In this document: one piece after another, positions 25,094-36,695 of the stretch
Layout: every line of letters starts with the position of its first letter
How positions within the stretch are numbered: the stretch's first letter is position 1
From: Agreia sp. PsM10
GTDB taxonomy: Bacteria; Actinomycetota; Actinomycetes; Actinomycetales; Microbacteriaceae
Direction of reading: 5' to 3'
DNA: 64,000 bases
NCBI RefSeq assembly: GCF_030433855.1
Contig: NZ_JARUXC010000002.1
Location: 310,001-374,000, forward strand
Program-made: the position numbers and the translations under genes
The notes under the pieces: model-generated
The model's input: only the letters and a program-made list of their open reading frames with translations
The model's database searches: none
What the model was told of the DNA's origin: nothing

Positions 25094-25773
25094 AGCGCGG
25101 CTCCCGAGTCGGCGACGCGCTCGAGTCGAGCCGGCCGGGCGGTGAGCAGGTCGCGGTCGAGTGCAGAGATCTCGTCGAACTCCTCGCGGCTGCCTGGCCG
25201 GCCGAGGTAGCGCACGCCGTCGAAGGAGCGGGCTCCCCGGACCAGACGATCGCCGTACTCCGGGAAGGTGCGGCCGGCGCGGGCGGCGAACTCCTGCGCG
25301 GTGGTGCCGGGAGTGACCGATACGACGGTGCGCTCGGCGAGCTGGCGGGCGACGGCGCGGAACATCTCCTCGATAGCCACGACGAAGTCACCGGCGGCTG
25401 CGGCTCGGTGGGCCGACGCCCGCAGCTCAGCCGAGGTGCGAGCGTCGTCGTCGTCGGAGAACAGGGCGCCGGCGACGGCGCTCCTCCGCTGCAGGCGAGG
25501 CCGGCCGAACACGAAGAAGGCCGCCACGATGAGACCGACCACGAGCACGGTCACGACAAGCGGGAAGATGTCCGGCACGGAGCTGTCACCCGAGCCCTGG
25601 AAGGAACCGAGCCAGTCCTGGATGGCCTGGGCGATGCGGTCGATCAGGGTCGGCCTGGCCGCCGCGTACTCGGGCTTGCCGAGCTCCTCGAGCAGCAGCT
25701 TGCGCGCGTCAGGCGCGTCGGGATCGACGGGAACGTCGAGAAGAACCGTGGACAGAGCGGAGAACGGGCGCAT
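25090..25773 (-). CDS. DUF4129 domain-containing membrane protein
   Basis: 227 aa from ATG 25773 (MRPFSALSTVLLDVPVD). The frame is open upstream but that part overlaps the end of the previous gene and looks like noise. There is one membrane helix (IFPLVVTVLVVGLIVAAFFVFG) and then the DUF4129 domain (AGDFVVAIEEMFRAVARQLAERTVVSVTPGTTAQEFAARAG). DUF4129 domains often sit at the C-terminus of transglutaminase-like proteins; here the domain stands alone on an anchor. It begins 13 bp after the upstream stop and overlaps the DUF4350 start. Confidence 0.78.
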   Translation of the reverse strand: MRPFSALSTVLLDVPVDPDAPDARKLLLEELGKPEYAAARPTLIDRIAQAIQDWLGSFQGSGDSSVPDIFPLVVTVLVVGLIVAAFFVFGRPRLQRRSAVAGALFSDDDDARTSAELRASAHRAAAAGDFVVAIEEMFRAVARQLAERTVVSVTPGTTAQEFAARAGRTFPEYGDRLVRGARSFDGVRYLGRPGSREEFDEISALDRDLLTARPARLERVADSGAAL

Positions 25774-25786
25774 AGGAGAGGAGAGG

Positions 25787-26956
25787 TCAGCCGTTTCTCT
25801 GGGACGAGACGAGGTAGGGATCGACGACCTCGTGGGATCCGCCGGCCTGCCGGGCCTCGACGTAGCGCATGAGGTCGAGATCGAGACCCTCGCGGCGCAT
25901 CCGGAGGTCGATGTAGACGACCGCGACGGCGGACGACTGCACGACGGCCGCGATCGAGCCCAGGACGAGGCTGACCACGAGCGCGAGCCCATAGGTCACG
26001 GCCACCACGGCGATGTATGAACCGGAGTCGTCGGAACTGCCGGTGGGGAACAGGAAGCTCGCGACGAGTCCGCCGATGAACGACACGGGAGTGGTGATCA
26101 CCTGCGTCGCCGCGTAGAGAATGATGCCGATGAGCGCGAGCACGCCGAAGGTCTTCCAGAACGAGTGGGTGGTGAGCCTCCAGGAACGTCCGATCGACGA
26201 GATCACCCCTCGACGCTCGAGCACGATGATCGACGGCACCAGGGCCGTCTTCGTGCCCAGCCAGACTCCGGCGGCGGCGAGCACGAGCGTGCCCAGAACG
26301 CCGAAGAGTATGGCGACGCCGATCGCGGCCCCTCCGATCATGCCGATGAGCACGGCGATGCCGATGACCCCGGCGACGGCCACGACGATCAGGCCGAGGA
26401 GGATCGCGAACCAGGCGATCAGGGGCCAGAGCCGTCTACCGGCGGCCTTCCAGAGTGCGCCCATGCGGTTCTTCTCGCCCAGGGTGCCGCGGGCGACCTC
26501 GACGACGAGCACGCCCTGCAGTAGAGCGGAGCCGAGGATCGACAGGGCGAGAGGCACGAGGCTGGCGAGGATCACCGTCGCCCAGGCGCCGGCGGTGACG
26601 GCGTCTCGGTCTTCGGGGAGGGCGCTGTCGATTCGACCGAAGGCGAGGATGCCGACGCCGCCGATGACGAAGACCGCGACGAGAGATGTGACGAGTTGAA
26701 CGATCAGGGCGCTGCCGAAGGTGGCGCCGGGGTTGCGTCGCAGAACCTGGAACGGGGTGCCGAGGAGCGTGCCGAACCCCAACGGGCGGAGGGGGAGCAG
26801 GCCGGGACGAGGCGGCGGAGACCAGGCGCCGGGTGCGGGCGGCGGCACGGGCGGGTAGCCCGTGGGCGGGGCTCCGTAGGCGGCCTGGGGCACACCGCCG
26901 TACGGCTGCGGCAGGGAGGAGGGCGCCTCGGGCCCGCCATTCTGGCTGTCGTTCAC
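25787..26956 (-). CDS. Polytopic membrane protein with Pro/Gly-rich N-terminus
   Basis: 389 aa. Residues 1 to about 55 are rich in Pro, Tyr and Gly, and likely cytoplasmic and disordered. About six hydrophobic segments follow, some Gly/Ile-rich (IVVAVAGVIGIAVLIGMIGGAAIGVAILFGVLGTLVL). It resembles the actinobacterial membrane proteins called DUF7847 or glycerophosphodiesterase membrane-domain-like, without any catalytic domain. It is the first gene of the minus-strand run leading to MoxR and DUF58, diverging from mtrA. The role is unknown; a scaffold for that module is a guess. Confidence 0.7.
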   Translation of the reverse strand: MNDSQNGGPEAPSSLPQPYGGVPQAAYGAPPTGYPPVPPPAPGAWSPPPRPGLLPLRPLGFGTLLGTPFQVLRRNPGATFGSALIVQLVTSLVAVFVIGGVGILAFGRIDSALPEDRDAVTAGAWATVILASLVPLALSILGSALLQGVLVVEVARGTLGEKNRMGALWKAAGRRLWPLIAWFAILLGLIVVAVAGVIGIAVLIGMIGGAAIGVAILFGVLGTLVLAAAGVWLGTKTALVPSIIVLERRGVISSIGRSWRLTTHSFWKTFGVLALIGIILYAATQVITTPVSFIGGLVASFLFPTGSSDDSGSYIAVVAVTYGLALVVSLVLGSIAAVVQSSAVAVVYIDLRMRREGLDLDLMRYVEARQAGGSHEVVDPYLVSSQRNG

Positions 26957-27068
26957 CGGTGTTCCTTCATGTCGTATCGGTGTCCCCCCGGCATGTCACG
27001 TGCTCCCATGCTTCCACACACCCCGCCCCGCCCGCAGGATGCTGTGAATCAATGACGGGCGGCTCGAC

Positions 27069-27074
27069 TAATCT
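27069..27074 (+). promoter_or_regulatory. -10 element of a probable leaderless mtrA transcript
   Basis: TAATCT lies eight bases before the ATG at 27082, with no ribosome-binding site between. This fits a leaderless mtrAB-lpqB mRNA. Confidence 0.45.
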
Positions 27075-27081
27075 GTAGCGC

Positions 27082-27762
27082 ATGGATGCTCGCATACTGG
27101 TCGTCGACGATGACACCGCCCTGGCAGAGATGATCGGCATCGTTCTGCGCGCCGAAGGATTCGAGCCGGTGTTCTGCGCCGACGGCGCGGAGGCGCTCGG
27201 CATCTTCCGCGAGTCGAAGCCCGATCTCGTTCTGCTCGATCTGATGCTCCCCGGTCTCGACGGCATCGAGGTGTGCAAGCTCATCCGAGCGGAGTCCGGA
27301 ACACCGGTGATCATGCTCACGGCGAAGGCCGACACCACCGACGTGGTGAAGGGGCTGGAGGCGGGAGCGGACGACTACGTCGTCAAGCCGTTCAATCCCA
27401 AGGAACTGGTGGCACGCATCCGCACCCGTCTGAGGCCCAGCGCCGCCGGCTCGCCTGAGCTGCTGCAGGTCGGCGACCTCGAGCTCGACGTCGCCGGGCA
27501 CGAGGTGCGCCGGGGCGACGCGCGCATCGGACTCACCCCTCTCGAATTCGATCTCCTCCACGCCCTGGCCGCCAAGCCGCAGCAGGTCTTCACTCGCGAG
27601 ATGCTGCTCGAACAGGTCTGGGGCTACCACTACAAGGCCGACACCCGTCTGGTCAACGTGCACGTGCAGCGCCTGCGCGCCAAGGTGGAGGAAGATCCCG
27701 ACAACCCGCGCATCGTCATGACCGTTCGTGGCGTCGGCTACCGGGCGGGTCAGGTCACGTAG
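27082..27762 (+). CDS. mtrA: Two-component response regulator MtrA
   Basis: 226 aa OmpR-type regulator. The receiver domain has D10/D11, phospho-acceptor D53 (VLLDLMLPGLDG), T80 and K102 (VKPF). The C-terminal winged helix includes GLTPLEFDLLHALAAKPQQVFTREMLLEQVWGY and TVRGVGYRAG. The mtrA-mtrB-lpqB order identifies it. In actinobacteria MtrA controls cell wall, division and osmotic genes. mtrB starts seven bases after the mtrA stop codon. Confidence 0.97.
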   Translation: MDARILVVDDDTALAEMIGIVLRAEGFEPVFCADGAEALGIFRESKPDLVLLDLMLPGLDGIEVCKLIRAESGTPVIMLTAKADTTDVVKGLEAGADDYVVKPFNPKELVARIRTRLRPSAAGSPELLQVGDLELDVAGHEVRRGDARIGLTPLEFDLLHALAAKPQQVFTREMLLEQVWGYHYKADTRLVNVHVQRLRAKVEEDPDNPRIVMTVRGVGYRAGQVT

Positions 27763-27768
27763 CGGGCC

Positions 27769-29460
27769 GTGTCGACAGACAGCATCGCCACCGTCGAAGG
27801 GCGCCGCACGAGCCGCATAGGCCCGACGATCGTGCGGGAGTGGCGCACCTGGCCGAGGCAGATCGCGCGCGGCTGGCGGCGATCGCTGCAGTTCCGCACC
27901 ATCGTGATCACGGTGGCGCTCTCGGCTGTGGCCCTGTCGGCTACGGGTGCGTTCGTGTCGACGAGCATCAGCAACGACCTCTTCAACTCGCGGCTCGAAC
28001 AGGTGTTGAACGAGTCGAAGCGCGCGGCCACGGAGGCGCAACGCATCTTCGACTCGTCCGACGTCACCGGGCAGGCTGCGAGCTTCTCCCTGAGAAACAG
28101 CGTGCAGAACGCCATCACTGCGTCGACCTCGTCGCGCCTCGTCGCTCTGTACCTGACTCCCGGAACGGAGACGGGGCCGAACACGGCCATCTCCTTCGCA
28201 GCGGTGAGGCTGGTCGATGTGATCACCCCGGAGCTTCGCCAGCAGGTGGCGTCGGGTGGAGACGATCAGACCCAGTACTGGCAGTCGGTCACCCTCCAGG
28301 ACAGCGGCTCCGAATCCGTGCCCGGCATCGTCGTGGGGTCGCCGCTCGTCGTGCCCGGCTCGGGAGATTTCGAGCTGTACCTCGGCTACGACCTCGCCGA
28401 GGCCGACCGCACACTCGTGTTCGTGCAGCAGATCCTTCTCATCGCGGCCCTCGCGCTGAGCCTGCTGATCGGCGTGATCGCCTGGGTCGTCGTGCGACTC
28501 GTCGTCGAGCCGATCCGCGTGGCCGCCGAGACCAGCGAGAAGCTCGCCGCGGGCGAGCTCGAGGTGCGCATTCCCGAGAAGGGCGACGACGTGATCACGA
28601 CGCTGGCGAGGTCCTTCAACGGCATGGCCGACAGCATCCAGTCGCAGATCACCCAGCTGGCCGATCTCTCTCGCGTGCAGCAGCGGTTCGTGTCGGATGT
28701 CTCGCACGAGCTGCGCACGCCCCTCACCACGATCAGATTGGCCGGCGACGTGCTGTTCGATCAACGCGACTCCTTTCCGCCCGCGACCTCGCGCACGGCC
28801 GAGCTGCTGCACACGCAGACGGAGCGCTTCGAGCTGCTGCTCGGCGACCTGCTCGAGATCAGCCGGTTCGACGCGGGTTCCGCCGAGCTCGAGACCGAGC
28901 CGGCCAGTCTCGTGCATCTCGTGGAGGGCTCGATAGACGAGATGAGCCAGCTGGCGCAGCAGGCGGGCAGCGAACTGCGGCTCGTCGCGCTGGGCGGGTA
29001 CTTCGAGGCCGACATCGACGCGCGACGCATCCGGCGCATCGTGCGAAACCTTCTGGGCAATGCGATCGAGCACGGCGAGGGGCGCCCCATCATCGTGTCG
29101 ATCGACAGCACGGCCACGGCCGTCGCGCTCGCGGTCCGCGACTACGGCATCGGCATGACCCCCGAGGCGGCCGCCCGGGTATTCGACCGGTTCTGGCGGG
29201 CCGACCCGTCGCGCAAACGCACCATCGGCGGCACGGGCCTCGGCCTCGCGATCTCATTGGAAGACGCGGCGCTGCACGGGGGAGAGCTCGAACTGTGGAG
29301 CGAGCCAGGGGCCGGCTCGTGCTTCCGACTGACCCTGCCCCGCATCAAGGGCCGGCCGATCGGCGTCTCGCCGCTGCCACTGCCGCCGCTCGATGCCGAT
29401 GGCGAGGCGCAGACGCACAACACGTTCGACGAGCAGGCCTTCAACGGAGACAAGCCATGA
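27769..29460 (+). CDS. mtrB: Sensor histidine kinase MtrB
   Basis: 563 aa from GTG 27769. Helix 1 is about residues 43-66, the extracellular sensor about 67-217, helix 2 about 221-245, then HAMP. The HisKA region has H313 in VSDVSHELRTPLTTIRL, and the ATPase domain has NLLGNAIEHGEG, DYGIGMTPEAAARVFDRFWR and GGTGLGLAI. It phosphorylates MtrA; LpqB, encoded next, modulates it. The start lacks a ribosome-binding site and relies on coupling to mtrA. The end overlaps lpqB by ATGA. Confidence 0.96.
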   Translation: MSTDSIATVEGRRTSRIGPTIVREWRTWPRQIARGWRRSLQFRTIVITVALSAVALSATGAFVSTSISNDLFNSRLEQVLNESKRAATEAQRIFDSSDVTGQAASFSLRNSVQNAITASTSSRLVALYLTPGTETGPNTAISFAAVRLVDVITPELRQQVASGGDDQTQYWQSVTLQDSGSESVPGIVVGSPLVVPGSGDFELYLGYDLAEADRTLVFVQQILLIAALALSLLIGVIAWVVVRLVVEPIRVAAETSEKLAAGELEVRIPEKGDDVITTLARSFNGMADSIQSQITQLADLSRVQQRFVSDVSHELRTPLTTIRLAGDVLFDQRDSFPPATSRTAELLHTQTERFELLLGDLLEISRFDAGSAELETEPASLVHLVEGSIDEMSQLAQQAGSELRLVALGGYFEADIDARRIRRIVRNLLGNAIEHGEGRPIIVSIDSTATAVALAVRDYGIGMTPEAAARVFDRFWRADPSRKRTIGGTGLGLAISLEDAALHGGELELWSEPGAGSCFRLTLPRIKGRPIGVSPLPLPPLDADGEAQTHNTFDEQAFNGDKP

Positions 29461-31145
29461 TCCGATCCCGCTCCCGATCCCTCGCCGCCGCGGTGGCCTC
29501 GCTGACCGTACTGCTTCTCGCCGGATGCGTGGGCATCCCCGGTTCCGGCCCGGTGGAGAAGGGCGACGCGATCTCGACCAGCGACGAGATCGACATCATC
29601 TTCCAGCCCTCCGGCCCGGGCGTCGACGAGAGCCAGGAGGACATCCTCAACGGGTTCATCCGCGCAGCCCTCAACCCCTTGAACAACTTCGCGGTCGCGA
29701 GGTCGTTCCTCAGCAAGAGCTTCTCCGACGACTGGAAGCCCGACGCCGGAGTCACGATCGACCAGAGCGGCCGGAGCACGCAGACCGTATCGGAGACCTC
29801 GATCGATCTGAAGGTCAGCCCCATCGCCACCGTCGACGGCGACGGCGAGTACGTCACCGTGCCCGCCGCGGCCCCGGTCACGCGCAGCTACACCTTCGTG
29901 CAGGAGGGCGGCCAGTGGCGCATCAACACGGCGCCCGACGGCATCGTCATGCTCGCCACCGAGTTCGCCGAGGTCTACAACTCGTACCCTCTCTACTTCT
30001 TCGATCCGAGCTACGAGCGTCTGGTGCCCGACGTGCGCTGGTTCCCGCGCGTCGCATCCAATACCGGAACGCGCATCGCGCGGGCCCTGATCAACGGCCC
30101 CTCCGCCTGGCTCGGCGGCGCCGTGGTCACCGCATTCCCCGAGGGAACCGGAGTGACGAGCGTTCCCGTCGACGCCGGACTCGCATCCGTCGACCTGTCG
30201 GGGCCCGTCCTCGACTCGAGCGAGGCGACGCTCGAGCGCATGCAGGTCCAGCTCAGGGCGAGTCTGCTCGCCCTGAGCGGCGTGTCGACCGTACGCTTGA
30301 CAGTCGATTCCACAGAGGTTCCTCTGGCCACCTCGGGCGACGCCGCGCCCGTCACCAGTCCCCGCGTCGACAGTCGTGCGCTCGTCCTCCGCTCTGGGCA
30401 GTTCGGCTTCTTCACCGGCAGTTCGCTCACGCCGATCGAGGGCATCAGCGACGACGTGGCATCGCTCGCGGCCACATCGATCGCGTTCTCCGACTCCGTT
30501 CCCGGCCTGCAGCTCGCCGCCGTGGGAACGGCCGCCGGCGTCTACGCCGTCGCTCCCTCGTCGACGCCCGGTCTCGTAGACGACCGCCCCGGTCTCATCG
30601 AGCCGAGCATCGACCCCGATGGATTCGTGTGGACGGTTCCGCGCGGGTCGCCCCTCGACGTGCGTGTGGCGGCTGGCGGGCGCACGCCATCGAGCTTCAC
30701 GGCCACGTGGGACGGCGCGAGCGAGATCGTGTCGCTCGACGTCTCGCGCGATGGGGCCAGGGTGCTCGCATTCCTCACGATGGATGGCGTGCCCCGCCTC
30801 GTGGTCGCGTCGGTCATCCGCGACAAGGACGGCACACCCACGGGGCTCGGCGAGCCCGTCGACCTGGCCGAGGGGCCCGGCACGGCAGTGGATGCGACGT
30901 GGGTCGACTCCCTGTCGGTCGCGTCTGCGACGCTCACCGCATCGGGCGACAACGCGATCGTGCAGCAGCAGATCGGCGGCACCACGACGCAGCTGGCCGA
31001 CGCGTCGGACGTCGTCTCGCTCGTGGGCTCGAACGACGTCGTCGGGTTGCGCGTGCTGGCCTCCGACGGCACGATCCTGCAGCAGAGCGCCAACACGTGG
31101 CAGGTTCGCGCCGCCGACGTGGCGCTGCTGGCCACGCAGTACTGA
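29457..31145 (+). CDS. lpqB: Lipoprotein LpqB (MtrAB accessory, GerMN domain)
   Basis: 562 aa exported lipoprotein. The signal peptide ends in a lipobox LLAGCVG with C24 as the lipidated residue. A GerMN-type domain lies in the middle and a beta-propeller-like C-terminal half follows. It overlaps mtrB by four bases (ATGA) with GGAG upstream. LpqB interacts with the MtrB sensor domain in mycobacteria and Streptomyces. The frame is open far upstream through mtrB in another phase, but the lipobox fixes the start. Confidence 0.94.
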   Translation: MIRSRSRSLAAAVASLTVLLLAGCVGIPGSGPVEKGDAISTSDEIDIIFQPSGPGVDESQEDILNGFIRAALNPLNNFAVARSFLSKSFSDDWKPDAGVTIDQSGRSTQTVSETSIDLKVSPIATVDGDGEYVTVPAAAPVTRSYTFVQEGGQWRINTAPDGIVMLATEFAEVYNSYPLYFFDPSYERLVPDVRWFPRVASNTGTRIARALINGPSAWLGGAVVTAFPEGTGVTSVPVDAGLASVDLSGPVLDSSEATLERMQVQLRASLLALSGVSTVRLTVDSTEVPLATSGDAAPVTSPRVDSRALVLRSGQFGFFTGSSLTPIEGISDDVASLAATSIAFSDSVPGLQLAAVGTAAGVYAVAPSSTPGLVDDRPGLIEPSIDPDGFVWTVPRGSPLDVRVAAGGRTPSSFTATWDGASEIVSLDVSRDGARVLAFLTMDGVPRLVVASVIRDKDGTPTGLGEPVDLAEGPGTAVDATWVDSLSVASATLTASGDNAIVQQQIGGTTTQLADASDVVSLVGSNDVVGLRVLASDGTILQQSANTWQVRAADVALLATQY

Positions 31146-31237
31146 GACCGCTCCGCACAATCGCCGGGCGGGCCGTCTTCTCCGCAGAGAGCCGGTGCGC
31201 CGGGATCGCGGCGCCGGGTGGCCGTCAGGCTGAGGTG

Positions 31238-32053
31238 ATGGATGCCCGTGGCCCGATCTCGACGGCGCTCCTCGACGGTCTCGCCGTGCTGCTGCCCGTG
31301 GAGTGCGCCGGGTGCGGCGCGCCCGACCGAGGGGTGTGCGACGACTGTCGGGCGGCGCTCCAGCCGCCCGAGCCGGCCGGCCATCACCTGGTGACGCCGC
31401 CCGCTGCCCGGGCCTCAGCAGACGGGCGCGGTCTTCCCCTGTGGTTCGCGGTCGACTACGCCGGGGTGCCCAAGACGGCGCTGCACGCGCTGAAAGAGAG
31501 CGGTCGCGTCGATGCCGCCAGGCCGCTCGGGCGACTCCTCGGGGTCGCCGTGACGCAGGCGGTCGCCGCCCTCGGACCCGGCCTGCCGTCCGGCGCGATG
31601 CTCGAGACCCTCGTCGTCCCCTCGTCGCGCAGCGCCTTCCGGCTGCGCGGATACAACCCCGTCGAGTCGCTCCTGCGATGGGCAGGGCCGCAGCCTCGCC
31701 GGGCCACCGGACTCCGCTACGTGCGTGCTCTCCGCGACCAGGCATCCCTCGGCGTCGAGGAGCGGTGGGCCAATCTCCGGGGCTCGGTCGAGGCGGTTCG
31801 ACAGAGGCTCTCCGGGCGTCACCTGCTGCTCGTCGACGATGTGGTCACGACGGGAGCGACCCTGCTCGAATGCCGTCGCGCGGCCGAGGCCGGGGGAGCG
31901 ATCGTGTGGGGTTCGGCAGCTCTCGCCCATACAGCAAAAGTCAAGAGAACAAACAGTGAATTACACGGTGACTTAGTCAGCCGGCAGGTCTACGGTGGGG
32001 GAAAAGGCGCGGAATCCAATCGCCCTCGACTCGGGCGCCGCGTCTTGGACTAG
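31238..32053 (+). CDS. ComF family phosphoribosyltransferase-like protein
   Basis: 271 aa. An N-terminal zinc ribbon (C23, C26, C34, C37) precedes a type I phosphoribosyltransferase fold with LLLVDDVVTTGATL near residue 199. ComF proteins are tied to DNA uptake in competent bacteria, but in actinobacteria the role is unknown. The position between lpqB and hpf matches Rv3242c. The start ATG 31238 has GAGG just before it. The family normally ends near residue 230 (SAALAHTAK); here translation runs about 38 residues further, across a locally AT-rich stretch that holds the likely hpf promoter, and stops at 32053 just inside the hpf ribosome-binding site. Confidence 0.87.
   Translation: MDARGPISTALLDGLAVLLPVECAGCGAPDRGVCDDCRAALQPPEPAGHHLVTPPAARASADGRGLPLWFAVDYAGVPKTALHALKESGRVDAARPLGRLLGVAVTQAVAALGPGLPSGAMLETLVVPSSRSAFRLRGYNPVESLLRWAGPQPRRATGLRYVRALRDQASLGVEERWANLRGSVEAVRQRLSGRHLLLVDDVVTTGATLLECRRAAEAGGAIVWGSAALAHTAKVKRTNSELHGDLVSRQVYGGGKGAESNRPRLGRRVLD
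31968..31996 (+). promoter_or_regulatory. Candidate hpf promoter inside the comF 3' end
   Basis: GTGACT (31968-31973) and TACGGT (31991-31996) are 17 bp apart. Transcription would start near 32003, giving a leader of about 60 nt before the hpf TTG. The stretch just before it (31930-31980) is locally AT-rich. Confidence 0.4.
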
Positions 32054-32064
32054 GAGAGATCGCC

Positions 32065-32790
32065 TTGGAAATCAACATCACCGGACGAAACCTAGGAATC
32101 ACCGATCGGTTTCGGGATTACGCGACAGAGAAGGCCGAGAAGGTCGAGCATCTTGCCGACAAGGCCCTCGCACTCGAGGTCAAACTCTGCCGACACAACT
32201 CGGCCACGGCGTCGCCGGGCGACGACCGGGTCGAACTCACACTGATCGGTCCTGGCCCCATCGTGCGGGCGGAGAGCGCGGCGAGCGACAAGTACGCGGC
32301 GTTCGATCTCGCCCTCGCGAAACTCCTGGAGCGCGTGCGTCGTGCCAAGGATAGGAAGAAGGTGCATCGGGGCAAGCATCGCCCGGTCTCCCTGCGTGAG
32401 GCCTCCACGGGTGGCTTCGCGGTCATCGACATCACGCCGGCCGATGTCGAGATCCTGAACAGCGTCGACAGCAGCGGAGCCGTCAAGCCGCGGGCCGAAG
32501 AACCCGACCAGCCGAGCTACTCCGAAGACGACGACTACACCGAGTACACGCCCGTCGTCATTCGCGAGAAGGTGTTCCCCGCCGCGCCGATGACGGTCGA
32601 TGACGCCCTCTACTACATGGAGCTCGTGGGCCACGACTTCTACCTCTTCATCGACGCCGACAGCCTGCGCCCCAGCGTGGTCTACCGTCGCAAGGGCTGG
32701 GAGTACGGCGTGATCGGGCTCGACGATCAGGCGACGGATGCCGATGGCACGGTCGCCGCGGCCGCTGCGGCCGGAGCGTCGTCACGATAG
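32065..32790 (+). CDS. hpf: Ribosome hibernation promoting factor, long form
   Basis: 241 aa. The N-terminal S30AE domain ([30 protein letters not shown]) binds the decoding region of the 30S subunit, and the C-terminal domain ([45 protein letters not shown]) dimerises to pair two ribosomes into 100S particles. A variable linker joins them. The TTG start is set by AGGAGAG eight bases upstream. Order comF-hpf-secA matches Rv3242c-Rv3240c. Confidence 0.95.
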   Translation: MEINITGRNLGITDRFRDYATEKAEKVEHLADKALALEVKLCRHNSATASPGDDRVELTLIGPGPIVRAESAASDKYAAFDLALAKLLERVRRAKDRKKVHRGKHRPVSLREASTGGFAVIDITPADVEILNSVDSSGAVKPRAEEPDQPSYSEDDDYTEYTPVVIREKVFPAAPMTVDDALYYMELVGHDFYLFIDADSLRPSVVYRRKGWEYGVIGLDDQATDADGTVAAAAAAGASSR

Positions 32791-32813
32791 ACGCGCGAAC
32801 GCAGCCCGCGTGA

Positions 32814-32847
32814 CGAAGGCCCGGCCCTGCACAGGGTCGGGCCTTCG
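32814..32847 (+). terminator. Hairpin after hpf
   Basis: CGAAGGCCCGGCCCTG pairs with CAGGGTCGGGCCTTCG across a 2-nt loop; a 16-bp stem with one G/T. No T-run follows, so it may slow rather than stop polymerase before secA. Confidence 0.6.
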
Positions 32848-32879
32848 CGGTGTTCGGCCGGGGTTCAGGCGCAGTTCCG

Positions 32880-32907
32880 GTGACGCACAGGCAAGGCAGG
32901 CTAGAAT
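32880..32907 (+). promoter_or_regulatory. Candidate secA promoter
   Basis: TAGAAT at 32902-32907 is a good -10; GTGACG at 32880-32885 with a 16-bp spacer is a weak -35. A leader of about 45 nt would follow. Confidence 0.4.
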
Positions 32908-32959
32908 TGCTGGGATTGTCGGCCAAATGCGCCGCGATATCAGCAGTAGGAGACTCTCT

Positions 32960-35815
<2,856 letters not shown>

Positions 35816-35822
35816 CAACTGG

Positions 35823-35903
35823 CGTTCCCTGAGCCTGTCGCCGTTCCCTGAGCCTGTCGAAGGGCAGCCCCTCGACAGGCCCCTTCGACAAGCTCAGGGA
35901 ACG
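35823..35903. repeat. Palindromic intergenic repeat, copy 2 (compound)
   Basis: Same family as 5322-5376. A half copy (35823-35840) is followed directly by a full left arm (35841-35864), a 16-nt loop that itself carries a partial copy, and the right arm (35881-35903). The arms pair over 23 bases with one mismatch. It fills the gap between the convergent secA and Rv3235-family genes, and probably stops both transcripts. Confidence 0.85.
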
Positions 35904-35908
35904 ACCCG

Positions 35909-36412
35909 TCAGAGAACGTTGATGGCGCTCGCGCGCCAGCGCTTGTCGAGCCCCTCCAGGCGAATGGCCACGGCCCTGGTGCGCGCTTTGCCGTGCACGA
36001 TCACGACGCCCTCCACCACGCCGTCTGCCGGCTCGCAGGTGATCGTGTTGCCGATACGGAATGAGGGACGTCCGACGGGGGTGCCCCGCGCCTGACGTGC
36101 CCGCGCAGCCAGCACGACCCTCTTCAGAAGATGACGGTAGACGTCGTCGGCGACCCATCGTGAGAGCTGGTCGAGGTCGCGTGCGCCGGCCAGCACCTCG
36201 AGCACGCAGCGAGCGAGATTCTCCATGAGCGGCACCGGGTTCGGCAGCGACGAGGTCGAGGTGGGCTGCGCATCGAAGTACTCGGGATGCGGGCGCTCGG
36301 GCGGCTCGGAGGTCGCCGCGTCGGGGGCGAGGGGAGGAACGGCGCGCAGGGTGGCTGCGTGCTGTGGGTCGAAGTAGGGGGTCGTCGAGCGTGCGGTGCG
36401 GGGACTCTGCAT
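35909..36412 (-). CDS. Rv3235 family protein
   Basis: 167 aa from ATG 36412 (MQSPRTARSTTPYFDP); AGAGAAG precedes it. The conserved core (LARCVLEVLAGARDLDQLSRWVADDVYRHLLKRVVLAARAR) and the C-terminal beta region (VVIVHGKARTRAVAIRLEGLDKRWRASAINVL) match the Rv3235 family, found near secA in many actinobacteria. The N-terminal 70 residues are Pro/Ser-rich and variable. Function unknown. The frame stays open upstream of 36412, but that stretch overlaps regulatory DNA of the divergent gene. Confidence 0.8.
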   Translation of the reverse strand: MQSPRTARSTTPYFDPQHAATLRAVPPLAPDAATSEPPERPHPEYFDAQPTSTSSLPNPVPLMENLARCVLEVLAGARDLDQLSRWVADDVYRHLLKRVVLAARARQARGTPVGRPSFRIGNTITCEPADGVVEGVVIVHGKARTRAVAIRLEGLDKRWRASAINVL

Positions 36413-36695
36413 GGTGTCTTCTCTGGCGAAACGGTCGAATGAGACGTCGAAAGCTGCGTGAGCAGGGCGCTGGGGCGTGCGCGAGCGCGCTCCAGTGACT
36501 TCGGTGCACCGAGCGCCTGTTCTTGTCCCCATCCAGGCGAGCGATGCACTGTCAGTGGTTGGCAGTGATGAGCATGTCCCCTGCATGGGGGATCTTCGGA
36601 CACTCAAGCAGCTTTGGAGTCACAGTGTCTACAAGCCTTTCTGCCCTGTGGACAGATTCCACCCGGGCTCGCGATCACCCGTTACCGTTCCTGCT
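36413..36695. other. Intergenic region between divergent genes
   Basis: 283 bp without a convincing gene. It holds a small palindrome CACTGTCAGTG (36547-36557), a CCCCTGCATGGGG stretch near 36578-36590, and a DnaA-box-like motif at 36644-36662 that recurs upstream of the SAF gene. A TACCGT (36683-36688) sits eight bases before the start codon of the next gene. Confidence 0.5.
36644..36662 (+). promoter_or_regulatory. DnaA-box-like promoter motif, copy 1
   Basis: CCCTGTGGACAGATTCCAC ends 34 bases before the start codon at 36696. It agrees with the motif at 37632-37650 at 15 of 19 positions. Confidence 0.45.

Noticed and set aside
27840-31145. Apparent 1101-residue protein ending in LpqB
   Set aside because: The first half is mtrB read out of frame; LpqB has its own ATG with a signal peptide and lipobox at 29457.
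29393-32053. Apparent 886-residue protein ending in ComF
   Set aside because: The first two thirds are lpqB out of frame; ComF starts at 31238 with its zinc ribbon.
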